64,000 nucleotides of DNA from Eutypella sp. D-1 (lineage: Eukaryota; Ascomycota; Sordariomycetes; Xylariales; Diatrypaceae): NCBI GenBank assembly GCA_023313575.1, contig JAJTTP010000009.1, positions 1,302,001 through 1,366,000 on the forward strand. The letters are read 5' to 3'. The notes under the pieces are model-generated. The model did not search any database, was not told the DNA's origin, and saw nothing but the letters and a program-made list of their open reading frames with translations. Both the position numbers and the translations under genes were made by a program. Shown piece after piece: positions 1 to 9,793 of this stretch; the stretch's first letter is position 1, and each line of letters begins with the position of its first letter.

Positions 1-542
1 TTCACAAGCCCTACCCTCCCCTTCCCCTCAACGCAATTCCATGCGATTGCATCGAAAATCCGTTCTGTTGGCACTCGAGCTGCCGAGATGGCAGGGCGAA
101 TAGAACCACGTGGGAAGACAAGTCCAATAAGAGGAACTGCAGCGTGCCACTTCAAGCTAGATTCCTTAATCGTCCAGTTGCCAACCAGCCTGTATATTGA
201 TTCGAATTAGTGTAGGTATGAAAAGGGATACAAATCTAAAGTCTATGGGGTCATCCTATATCCGCAAACACACCCCCTCGCTCGCCTGTTTGTCGCCGAT
301 GCGCGTGCCACCTCATCTAATGCATTTTTCTCGATCTGCGCCGATCGTCATCGCCCGTTGCTGCTGCCGACAATCTGATACGGGGAAGGGGTAAGATAAA
401 AAAACCACTCGTCATTCGCGCATGTCCGTTCGTAAAATACCAGTCGAATCGGCACTCCCTCGTTACCCGTTCGTTTACCCATACGACATTAATAACCGTG
501 AATCGTCGAAGTCGTTCAAATTACAAAAATGCTTGTTTACCG
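1..542. other. 3' flank of the GH81 gene, no gene seen
   Basis: Short open frames here lack any recognisable protein motif. The stretch lies beyond the proposed stop codon of the GH81 gene and probably holds its 3' UTR. Confidence 0.5.
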
Positions 543-3397
543 TCAGCCTACAAATCACCCAGGGAATAAAAGGTTCGAACGGATCAAGAGGCATGGGGCC
601 CGGGGCGCCAATCGGGACTTACCAGCGCTGTACGCCAAGTACCAAGTTAAAGAGGCCCCGCCGTCAAGCCAAGACGGGTCGAAGCTCTTGTCGGTGAAGA
701 ACTCCCAGGCAGCCTTGGGATCGATGGTCGCTAGGTTTCCGTGAAGTATGCCCTTCCACCCTCCCTCCACCTTCCTGGCTCGGCCCTTGTCGAACCACGT
801 TGCCCATTCCTCATTCACAAACTTTGATGGCCGAGTGAACTTGGTGCTCGGGAGAAGCGGTAGCATGTGGATGCCCTGAATATACTCGATTTTCGCCCCG
901 AAATATGTTGTGTGATCGCACTTGTTTTCAAATAGGATGCCCGCTACCTTGTTTCCGATAAAATTTGGCGGTTGTACTTGATTGTCCGCCGTGTAGAGGT
1001 AGTACCGATTCAACGAGCGTGCCATCACCGATAGCATTAGGTTACCCCTGCGCGACGTAAGCTAAAATCCACTCGGACGACCATGATACGTCCGTGTCAA
1101 TTTACTCACCTGGCTTCCATTTTCGCATCCTTGATGGTCCTTCCCCACATTTTGATGGCATAAGCGTGCATCGTATCTTCTGAGCTCGATTCTTGATCCT
1201 ATTCCGGTAAACATTAGACATCAGCGGATGTCATGAGGGGGTAAGGACACTGACCTTTCCATCGAGAGTATCGTATAGGCCATGAGCCCAACTGTGGCCG
1301 TGATACCAATCGAAATTCCGTGATTCTGGGAAATATTTATCCTTTGCGGAAGGATTGGCGATGTCTCTGACCAACGTGTTCACGTAATCAACGTTTCTCT
1401 TAGTTAACCATGACGGGTCCAAGTAGCCGATGATAGCAGCAGCGTATACGAAGTAGCCATAATGGAAGTGATGGTCGTTGTAGTAAGTGTTGCCGAAATC
1501 CGCACCGTCGTTCCCTGTTACATATGTAGCCGATGAGACCAGACCACCCCAGGCAGCTTTTCATGTTAGATCGCGGACACCTTAAATGATTTGCGACTTA
1601 CATTCGTAATAGAGTGGAAACTGCTGTCTGTTTTCGGCGAACCGGCTGAACGCTGCTTTCAGGTTGTTCAGACCACTTTGAGCCAAACTTGGGTTCTTCA
1701 ACAAATCCTGGATCGTGTGACTGAGCTGTGCGAATTTTGCCAGCGCCTGCCGAGAATTTTAGCGTTACCGTACTCTGTTATCAGTCTAAAGAGATCAATA
1801 CCTTTCCGCTAAAATACATGGAATTCTGGTTGGCTTGCTGGTCGGCGTTCTGCGAGATCTCTTTCAATGCTACGGGGTTGATTACGCGGATCGACTCTTC
1901 CGATAAACTTCCCTTTCGGCCCGCGACGGGGTCCCATGGAGCAAAGTCCATGGTGACGGGCATGTTAGGTTCAATCATGGTCCACGTATCTGCCAGGACA
2001 CCTGTCGCAAGGCCCTTGGTTGTGGTCTGTAGTTGCAATTTCGTCACACCAAGCCTCGTCGTCGGGTCGAAAGAGTCGACATGATGAGGCAAGGCATAGA
2101 TTAGAAGTTTGGTGTTCACGTCCCCAGCTTTCTTGAAGGTGAAGGTGTACGAACCCCGTGCCCCCGTAGCGGTTCCCGAGACAGTCACGCCAACTGGGTA
2201 CGCCGCCGAGGCCTGGTCGAGCGTAGACTCGAATTTACCTGTGTCCTTGGCGACCTGGATGATTCCAGTGAATGGCTTTTCGGACTTGGCCAAACTGTTG
2301 TTGACGACTTTCAGGTCCAGATTGTCGCCTTTCTCTGCGTAGCTGTATACGTGCCATATCTTTCCATCTTCCAGAAGAAAAGTGTATTTCCCAACACCAT
2401 TCTTCGGTCCTTGAGTAGACTTCGTGACGGTTCTGAAGAAGACGCCAGTGTTAATGACAGGGGTACCGCCGCGGTATACCGCCGTCACAAAGCCCATCCC
2501 TTGTACTAGGGGAAATGTGATAATCGGGGCTGCGCCGGAGTTCGGGTGCAGGTTAACATTGATGGATTGGGATGCCAAATTATCTGTTGTCAGTTGTGTC
2601 TTATCCGACAATTCGGCGGCGGAAAGGCATAGTGATTGGATCCCAATAGGATTCAAATAGTATCTTGCAGCACCTGTTTCCTCCCTTGCCTGGCCGTAAA
2701 CTCTTTGGTGCGCCTCGACATGCGAGATCGACATGCCCCAGCTAGAGGAGGCTCCTCGACCTTTCGCCCACGCCAGGGAGTACGGATGAACGTACGTTGG
2801 CGACGTCTGCTTACCTAGAAAGAAGTTGGCATAGAATTTGTTGGTCCCGATGGGCGCTGCGTCCTTGATTCCCAGTCGAGGAACCGGGTGATCTTTCCGC
2901 ACTGGGAATGAAGGGGCAGGGGCTGTCGTCGCGATGGGAGCTCCGAAGATGTCCCCCGACACCGCGTTCTGGGTCATGATGGGAGGTTTTGATGATGGCA
3001 GTGCCGATATTGGTGGGAGCAACTTGGCGGTTGGAACGGGAATCGAGCTTGTTAATAGTGGTGGTGCCGATGGCCTGCCACCGGTCTCTAGGGATGTCAC
3101 AAGGGTGCCCGTAGTATCCGGTTTTGTACCAGTCAGTGGGGGAGGAATCTGAGCAACTGCAGAAGATATCGAGGTAGTAATGACTGCTACGGGCGAGCTG
3201 TTTGCATGATTGGATGTCTTGGTGACTGGGGTCGTGATTGGAGCTGGTGGAAGTCCTCCCTGAGCTGGGCCTCTTCCAGGAGTTATTGTCGATGGGTCAG
3301 AACAAGACGACTGAAGTTCTCTACTGCCCAAAAGCTCCAGCGGTAACGACCGTATAGGATTAACCTGAAGTAACGTTAGCAAAAGATATAGCAACAT
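543..3397 (-). CDS. eng1: GH81 endo-1,3-beta-glucanase, secreted, six exons
   Basis: Family GH81 enzymes cut beta-1,3-glucan internally and act in fungal wall remodelling, cell separation or autolysis. Exons on the minus strand are 3397-1802, 1746-1602, 1556-1255, 1198-1110, 1047-623 and 547-543, giving 853 residues in one continuous frame. Residues 1-20 form a hydrophobic signal peptide. A Pro/Thr/Ser-rich linker follows to about residue 150, then the GH81 core beginning near [10 protein letters not shown]. The signature DHHFHYG (Asp608) and the catalytic motif DQESSSED (Glu684 and Glu688) are both present, in exons 3 and 4. The ATG at 3397 opens directly into the signal peptide. The last exon carries only five bases and ends in TGA. 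If that intron is not spliced, translation runs about 15 codons further to a stop at 555. No carbohydrate-binding module or GPI signal is visible. Confidence 0.93.
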
Positions 3398-4872
3398 GTC
3401 AACTAAAGGAAATAGGGGATGGGAGGGAGGAGGGGCTTATGAGTTTGGGGGTTGTGGGATTCCGCTTAGACTACTGAACAACAGTTCAGAGTGGGCTACA
3501 GTCCGTGGTTTGATCCGTGATGTGAAGGAACAGTCTAAATTATATCATAAATAAAAATATCGTGTAAGTCGTAAATCTGGTCGTCCAAGTCGTGTCGTCT
3601 CGAGTTGAAAGGTCGAAAAAGTGTGTATGTTCCAGTCCAGTGCATTGGGATAGTTCGTGTTCGACGATGTTCACCATCTTATATGGCCAAACAACCCGCG
3701 GGAATGCTGGGTAGTGGACTAGGCGACGTGCACGATCACTTGACCAAAGCAAGACCTACTCTAAGATCTAGATTCACAACGGAGCGGCTGTGTGCTCGAA
3801 GAATGTGCTGTCTCGGACTGGGGCTGAGGATGTCCCTACCTTTCAACAGATTAAACTGGTTTATAAGGGGATCTAGGAATGAGATAAACAGCCAGTGTTT
3901 ATCGAGAGAGTAAAGCTTCACAGGATTTCCAAAAAAGAGCATATAGAGTTAAGCCTCAGGACTTGAATAGGAAACGATCTTAGGTGAGAGTCATGAGAAT
4001 GACATATGTTTAAAACAGAGCCAACTTTCAGGGGTGAAGAGGGAACAAGAAATAGAGAATAATACTGAATAATAGAGAGGTAATTGAAGCAAACCTGTTG
4101 TTGTTGATTATCATCAAGAAGATATTGAGGTTTTCTCAATAAAAGCCCACATGGGGTTTGACGCAGTGGATAAGTGTTTTGAACATCCATCGAACCTACC
4201 TGCAAGTGTTCCGTCTAATGCGTGGGATTTCATCATACAAGACACAGAAATCCGCCCGGGTGAATACTACCAGGGCATCCAAATGGGTCCACCTGGATAG
4301 AAAAACAAAGAAGCCCGGCTCTCTAACTTCCAAGGTTTGGGAAAGTTTTTCTATCTGAGGAAGGGTGAGAGGGGCGGCGACGGGTGTTTTATACAAAATG
4401 CTCCTGCGGTAGATCCAAGAGATTATGATCTAATTCTTCCCAGGTTGGGCCAGGAAGTCGGAATTCGGCACGGCGGGCAGTTGTGATAGGCTGGCGCAGG
4501 GGTGAGGGTACCTGGTTAGTATTGTCAACACCAAGAACGGCCCCCAAGACTCAAATTTGCTCGGGTTCGGTAGCCATCATTGCGTATAATAGACTTTAAT
4601 GGTACGTCGAAGTGGATGTCAAGGTGGTTTGTCAATCGCTCTTTCTTGGGAGGTCTTTGGGGCTCGGGATGTCCCTACCTAATCCACTCTGTAAGCTCCA
4701 TTGGACATCTGAGACGGAAACTACTACCGAGATATGTGGTGGTTGTCAGTAGCAGGTTAATTAACGACGAAGAGTGCCTACGGTACCTAGGTAGGTAAAT
4801 CTTCTATAGGCTACCTATATGTACGTAGAATCTATGTAGAGTAGTAGATCCATAGCATCATGAATAGCATCA
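3398..4872. other. intergenic, promoter side of GH81
   Basis: No coding signal is recognised. The part next to 3397 should contain the GH81 promoter. A palindromic TAGG-type motif lies near 4784-4797. Confidence 0.5.
4784..4797. repeat. TACCTAGGTA palindrome plus TAGG extension
   Basis: Perfect 10-bp palindrome at 4784-4793 extended by a further GGTA unit. It lies about 75 bp beyond the Stn1 stop codon, in non-coding DNA. Confidence 0.7.
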
Positions 4873-5774
4873 TCATAATCCCAATGCATCGTACTGGCCC
4901 TCGGGCCGTGCCCGGGTGCTCTTCGACTTTGTGGGGGATGGCCGGTGCACAAGATCAAGATCTGCAGGCGAGCGTCTACTCTCCTCGCCGCCGAGCCGAC
5001 GGCGCCCCTCCTCTCTATCTGTACGCGCACGTGGCTGTTCCCTTCTCTCCTTTCGTCTCCTGCGCCTTTCCTCTGTCTCCGCGTCCACCGCATCGGCAAG
5101 GTGTTGCTTCTTGGCGCGGCGCACTTCCCGCCTGTCCAAGACCCAAGGCTGAGCCAGGACGTCGCGGCGGAAATCCCTGATCCGGTTCCAGAACTGGACC
5201 TCCAGGGCAGTCGACCCTACGCGCTGCACTTTCACGATCCCGATTTGCTTGCGATCCCTGAATAACTTCACTCTACCCTTTACGTCGACTACCATGCCGA
5301 CATCCATGTCCGCCGGCACGTTTGGAGGGGCGGGTGCGGTACCCCGAGTCACCGTTGTGTTACCGGAAGACGCATCGCGAGCCGCCACATCCGCCTTAGC
5401 TCTGTCTTCGGGTTTCGGGGGCTTGGGAATCTCTACGCTGCACTCGACGCACTCGCCGGTGCTATCATCGATGGTGTAGACGCGGCGACCGTAGAACTCA
5501 TCGACAGCAACCACTACTCCGACGACTCTCACCCATAGGATGGGATGATTCGACCAGAAGAATACACCTTGACCTATGCGAGCGATTTTCTCAGAAAAAA
5601 AGGTGAGTTATGCATCTAGATACCCGTGGGTGGAGGATGTTGGTTACCTTCGAATCCTGGGTGCGACGTCAGACTTTGGAGGTCAGTCGCACGTAAAATA
5701 CACCACTTGTTAAAGGTTGGCGATAGGTGGAAACAGTATTGAGGATAGAAAACGTATGGCTCCGCGCTTGTCAT
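4873..5774 (-). CDS. stn1: Stn1, CST telomere-capping complex OB-fold protein
   Basis: Stn1 binds with Ten1 to single-stranded telomeric DNA, limits end resection and helps fill-in synthesis. Exon 1 runs 5774-5648 and exon 2 5573-4873 (275 residues); the donor GTAACC and acceptor CATAG join in frame at Gly43. Residues 1-43 include FYPQYCFHLSPTFNKWC and the stretch ending HPGFEG. Residues 44-150 contain FWSNHPILWVRVVGVVVAVD and GRRVYTIDDSTG, the typical fungal Stn1 OB-fold. From about residue 190 the protein is very rich in Arg and Glu and looks disordered. No C-terminal winged-helix domain is seen, so the protein is short. The ATG at 5774 was chosen because it opens directly into the conserved N-terminus; an ATG five bases upstream is followed at once by a stop. 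Confidence 0.9.
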
Positions 5775-6408
5775 TGCATTTTAATGGAAAGGGTGGGGTC
5801 CTCAAACCGATTAATTATAAGTCATCGAGTCCCCAATGTGAATGAGGCTCGATCGAAATGGTCAAAGGAGAAACGCGTCGCGATAACTCCTGAGTCTGTG
5901 CAAGAAGCAATTAATTGATTGATTCTAGGTTGCTTCTAGCCCTGAAAGTTGCATAAGTGCTAGGTGCCTACCCTAGGTAGACTATGTCGGGTACTTAGGT
6001 AGGCAATAACGACCTCGGGACTTTAAGTAGGCCTAAAATGTACAGGCAGAACAGGTAGAGGTCGAAAATGCCCCACGTCGGGTCTAAACCTTATGAGTTC
6101 TCCCCCTGAGGTGCGCTTACGGTACCTTATTATTAACAGGCAGCCCCGATCCATCATATAACCCATCATATACCCATACTAACATACCTACCATAGGCTT
6201 TTTTCTTCAGTCGGCACTCACTGTTGGCCAGGTAGCACCCATTTTCTTACAAATCTATCTAGGTCCGTTGAATGCATATTGAACATTCGATCATTCGTTA
6301 TTTAACTAGGCGCTAGAATAATGAATTTCCATTATACGGTGCATTTGGGTAGCAATATTCCAATGAGGTGCCGAACCCACTTAGGTACCCTAGGTAGGCA
6401 GGTGTGTA

Positions 6409-6418
6409 TACCTAGGTA
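6409..6418. repeat. TACCTAGGTA palindrome
   Basis: Perfect copy; a near copy, TACCCTAGGTAGG, precedes it at 6386-6398, so two versions sit within 35 bp. Confidence 0.65.
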
Positions 6419-6433
6419 GAGAAAATAATAGAT

Positions 6434-6480
6434 GCGACCAACGCAAGCGACGCAAGCAACGCAAGCAACGCAAACAACAC
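6434..6480. repeat. 9-bp tandem repeat, unit close to CAACGCAAG
   Basis: About five imperfect copies in direct orientation, located roughly 110-155 bp beyond the stop codon of the J-protein gene, possibly within its 3' UTR. Confidence 0.7.
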
Positions 6481-6590
6481 AAGTCATAAGAATCCATTTC
6501 TGTTTCTCCCTTGTAATCCCATCAACGTCATGAGCCGCGAACGCCTTCGCCAAAATCACACAAAACATAGCACAAATTTCCATCGTCGCT

Positions 6591-7570
6591 TCACTTTTTA
6601 CCCTTCTTCTTGAGCCTGGCCGCAGCCGCTTGGAATGCCTCCTCCGAGGGCTCCTCCTCAGCTGCGCGCTTCTTGCCGCCGTTCTTCTTTGAGCTGCTCG
6701 AGGCACCATACTTGGCAGCCAGGTTGTCCAAGAAGTCGCTCTGATTCCGGCTCTTCTGGTTGCCCTGGATGAGAGCAGCGAGGTCCTGCTCCGAGTCCTT
6801 CTTGCTCTTCTTCTTCTGCTTCTTGTCGCCGAACAGCTTGTCGTGGACGCCCAACTCCTTTGCGTATTCCTCAGCCTCGTCCGTCTCCTCTCGCGCGCGC
6901 TTGATCCTCGCCTGCTTGGACTTTTTGCTCTCACGTGTGTAGGCGCGGAAGGCGGGAACATCTTCGCTCGCGATAGCCTCGTCGATGATTGCGCGGAAGC
7001 GCTCGTCGTCCTCGAGCGGGTTGCTGAGCATCACGCTCTCATATATCCTATCCATGTCGCCCTCATTTTCCTCATAGCTAACTAGCAGGTCGTCCTTCTC
7101 CTCATCGGATCCCTTGTATTTCTTGGCGAAAGCTTCAATTGCAGATTCGGAGACAGCATCGCGGAAGTGTTCTCGGTAGAAGTCGGACCAGCTGAAACCG
7201 TCCGAATCGACGATGGATTCCGAGGTCGAGCCTGTCTCATCGTAGCGCTTCCGCCTGACGGGGTCGGATAGAACAGCATAAGCGAATGCGATGGCCTGGA
7301 ATTTTTCGTGCGCCTCCGACTTCTTCTCCTCCGGGACCTTGTCTAGAATTAATTGATTAGTTACTAACTAGTCATTATAAGACCAGCTACAAAAACGCCC
7401 CTAAAGTGAATGATGTTACAAAATTACGCACCTGGATGATTTCTGAGAGCGGCTTTACGGTACGCGGACTTGATCTGATCGGGTGTCGCCGTCCGCTCGA
7501 CAGCTAAGACCTCATATGGGTCGATCACTGGCGGCTCACCCTCAAGGAGATCGTCGGAAGCAGACGACAT
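6591..7570 (-). CDS. J-domain protein of the DNAJC9 type
   Basis: DNAJC9-type proteins are nuclear Hsp70 co-chaperones; the human protein also binds histones H3-H4. Exons are 7570-7432 and 7342-6591, giving 296 residues. The J domain spans roughly residues 16-90: DPYEVLAVERTATPDQIKSA, helix II AYRKAALRNHP, then the HPD motif, which is completed across the intron, and AYAVLSDPVRRKRYDETG. Next comes SWSDFYREHF and an acidic helical region with KYKGSDEEKDDLL and MLSNPLEDDERFR, which is diagnostic of this subfamily. The C-terminal third is Lys/Glu-rich, with likely nuclear signals (KKQKKKSKK), and ends in basic residues. The gene is divergent from the deaminase gene, with 590 bp between start codons. 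Confidence 0.9.
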
Positions 7571-8160
7571 GGCGAATGAGGTATCACGGTAGGTATAGGG
7601 ATATAGATATGCCTGACCGTACTTGGACTGAAATTATGTGAAAGAAAACGTAATGAATCAATGATCGTAAGTAGCCCTCGAAGGTACTTGAGGATCCAGA
7701 AAATAGCTCAGCAAGAAAGATTGATTAGGTGCCTGATTTTAACATTCATGGATTCAATGTCAGACGCGTGAGACGACGCGTACCAGTACTCTAGGTATAC
7801 CTACCTAACTTACAAGGCAATTCCAAGGTTACCTACCTATTACCAATTAGATGCTTATCGATAAAAACAATGCAATTATGTAATTATACATACTTATGCA
7901 TTTACCAAATGGCGGGGTAGTTATCAGTGGGGTGGGGTGCTGGGCTGATGTGCTGGTGGGGTAATAATGATGCCTTTTTCCGCAACCAAAATACTTCTTA
8001 CCTATTAGAGTAAGTAAGTCATAATGATCCTCGAACTACTGATGTGATTCAGTCCCCTCTGATCCCCCCCTAGATTTTCGAGTCCGAGACGGGAATGATG
8101 TGCGAATTCGATTTTCCCTCTCAGCCCCTTTAATTCCTCTCCAATGCACAGTCCCCCAAG
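7571..8160. promoter_or_regulatory. shared promoter region, DNAJC9-like / deaminase
   Basis: The two genes are transcribed away from each other, so both core promoters must lie here. Visible elements are CCTACCTA-type repeats at 7798-7841, an AT-rich stretch near 7850-7905 and a GT/GG-rich block at 7910-7965. No specific factor site is assigned. Confidence 0.5.
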
Positions 8161-8700
8161 ATGTCCGAATCCGGACCTGCATCAATTCATCCCCAGGGGA
8201 TCGCGCCAGGTGATCACGAGAGCTACATGAGGCTGGCGTTGTCGCTGGCCACACAGTCGCCGCCGAGACCGACCAACTACCGCGTAGGCGCCCTCGTGGT
8301 GGACGTGGTGCGGAACGAGGTCCTGGCCACGGGGTACACGCTCGAGCTCCCCGGCAACACGCACGCGGAGCAGTGTTGTCTAGCGAAGCTGGCCGACCGG
8401 TACCGCGTAGCGCCGGAGTTCCTCGCTCAGGTGCTGCCCGACGAGGTTGCCATCTACACCACAGTGGAGCCCTGTTCCGAGCGCCTGAGTGGGAATCTGC
8501 CCTGCGCCGACCGCATACTGGCCGTCGGTGGCCATAGGATCCGGACCGTCTATGTCGGCGTGCAGGAGCCCGACAAGTTCGTCAGTGCCAACCCCAGCGC
8601 CCAGAGGCTTAGGGATGCCGGCATCGACGTAGTGCATGTCCCTGGGCTGGAGAAGGAGATACTAGAGGTTGCTACAGCAGGGCACGAGAAATCAGCATAA
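8161..8700 (+). CDS. cytidine/DRAP deaminase-like zinc enzyme
   Basis: Single exon, 179 residues. It has the cytidine deaminase-like fold with zinc ligands in HAEQCCLAKL (HAE, about residue 68) and in EPCSERLSGNLPC, where two cysteines are separated by nine residues. The spacing and the RLSGN string match the deaminase half of fungal RIB2, which deaminates the pyrimidine intermediate of riboflavin synthesis, more closely than cytidine or dCMP deaminases. There is no pseudouridine-synthase domain, unlike yeast Rib2. Role in riboflavin synthesis is therefore likely but not proven; another free pyrimidine substrate is possible. The ATG at 8161 directly follows a pyrimidine-rich leader. GC content is higher than in the flanks, as expected for coding DNA. 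Confidence 0.85.
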   Translation: MSESGPASIHPQGIAPGDHESYMRLALSLATQSPPRPTNYRVGALVVDVVRNEVLATGYTLELPGNTHAEQCCLAKLADRYRVAPEFLAQVLPDEVAIYTTVEPCSERLSGNLPCADRILAVGGHRIRTVYVGVQEPDKFVSANPSAQRLRDAGIDVVHVPGLEKEILEVATAGHEKSA

Positions 8701-9279
8701 GAACCCGTCCTTATTGTACCACTACTTATGAATGATTTACAAATCTCCTACGCAACACGATATCTTACCTGGTATATCAATGTCCATACCCTTCATGCGA
8801 CAAACGAGTTGCTCTTAGCTGTCGCCTTTCCCATTCTGGAGTGACCTGTCTGTGCCAGGAGGTGTATATTTTGGCGCCTGTTCTGTGTGCTCCTCTTGCT
8901 CTTCCAACTACCTTGTACTATCAAAACCGCTGGGGTCTCCAAAGCTCGGGTCATTATCGGCATATCCACGGCTTTATATATCGAGGGCAACAGATATTCC
9001 ATTCTTCGATAATCCCACAGGGAATGCTGTAGTGGATTATCTGCGTGCTGGCTGCTGTCTTGCTCGAACGATTTCATTGAAGTGGAAGCTTAGGAGTAAA
9101 TGATAGTATCTATCATTCATCATATGTACATTTCAAGTTACAAGCAAATATCTATATACTTCTCGAGCCCACCACTTATATACCAGCGCATGGATAAATC
9201 AAATCTCTTGCTTCTCCTAGCCGAACAAAGGAAAGTGTGCATGGTCCAAATATCACCGTCGACATAGACATCGTTTCTA
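8701..9279. other. convergent intergenic spacer
   Basis: Lies between the 3' ends of the deaminase and the glycine-rich gene. Short frames show no coding features. Confidence 0.5.
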
Positions 9280-9793
9280 TCAACTGCAGCTGCCACCACT
9301 ATCACCGCCACCACCGCCGCCGCCTCCTCCGCTGTCACCACCGCCGCCACCGCCTCCACCACCGCTGCTGTATCCGCCTCCGCCGCCGCCGCCGCCGCTA
9401 CTATGATGGGTAGTACTGCATCCGCCGTCGCCACCGCCATATGAAATCGGGCTGGTGTACCCGGTGTACGAGGTAGTCGACGAGCTGGTGTAGCCGCCGC
9501 CGCCGCCGCCGCCACCTCCGTACCCACGGTTATACCGGGACGTGTTGGTGGGCGTCGACTTCGTCGTGGTGGCCGGTGTAGCAGCCGTTGGCCTGGGATA
9601 GGTTGTACTGGCAGTAGCAGGCTTGTACGGCTGACTAATGGGTTGAGGCCGAGGCGCGGGAAGTGGCTCCGTCCCCTTTTTCTTTGACTGTTGCGTAGAA
9701 GTTAGTCTACCGATCTCTCCAGCTATGCAGGAGCCTATGTCCAAGACTCTAGGTAGTAAGGCGACATACGAATGGTCTGAACCCGAAGCACAT
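9280..9793 (-). CDS. small glycine-rich protein beginning MCFGFRPF
   Basis: Two-exon model: 9793-9770 (eight codons) and 9687-9280, 143 residues. The intron has a GTATGT donor, a GACTAAC branch sequence and a CAG acceptor, all near consensus. The protein starts MCFGFRPF, continues with a Lys-rich patch (QSKKKG) and a Pro/Thr/Ala segment, and ends in long glycine runs split by YTSSS, SYGGGDGG and CSTTHHSSGG, closing in GGSCS. The Cys at position 2 could be lipid-modified. Small MCFG-type proteins of this sort are familiar from moulds but have no known function. The glycine runs come from GGC/GGT/GGA triplet repeats. The start is the main uncertainty: an overlapping frame up to 9956 lacks an ATG. 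Confidence 0.55.

Larger units (their letters stand above)
5775..6590. other. intergenic between Stn1 promoter and DNAJC9-like 3' end
   Basis: No gene seen. It holds TAGG-type palindromes near 5967-6004 and 6384-6418 and a 9-bp tandem repeat at 6434-6480. Confidence 0.5.
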
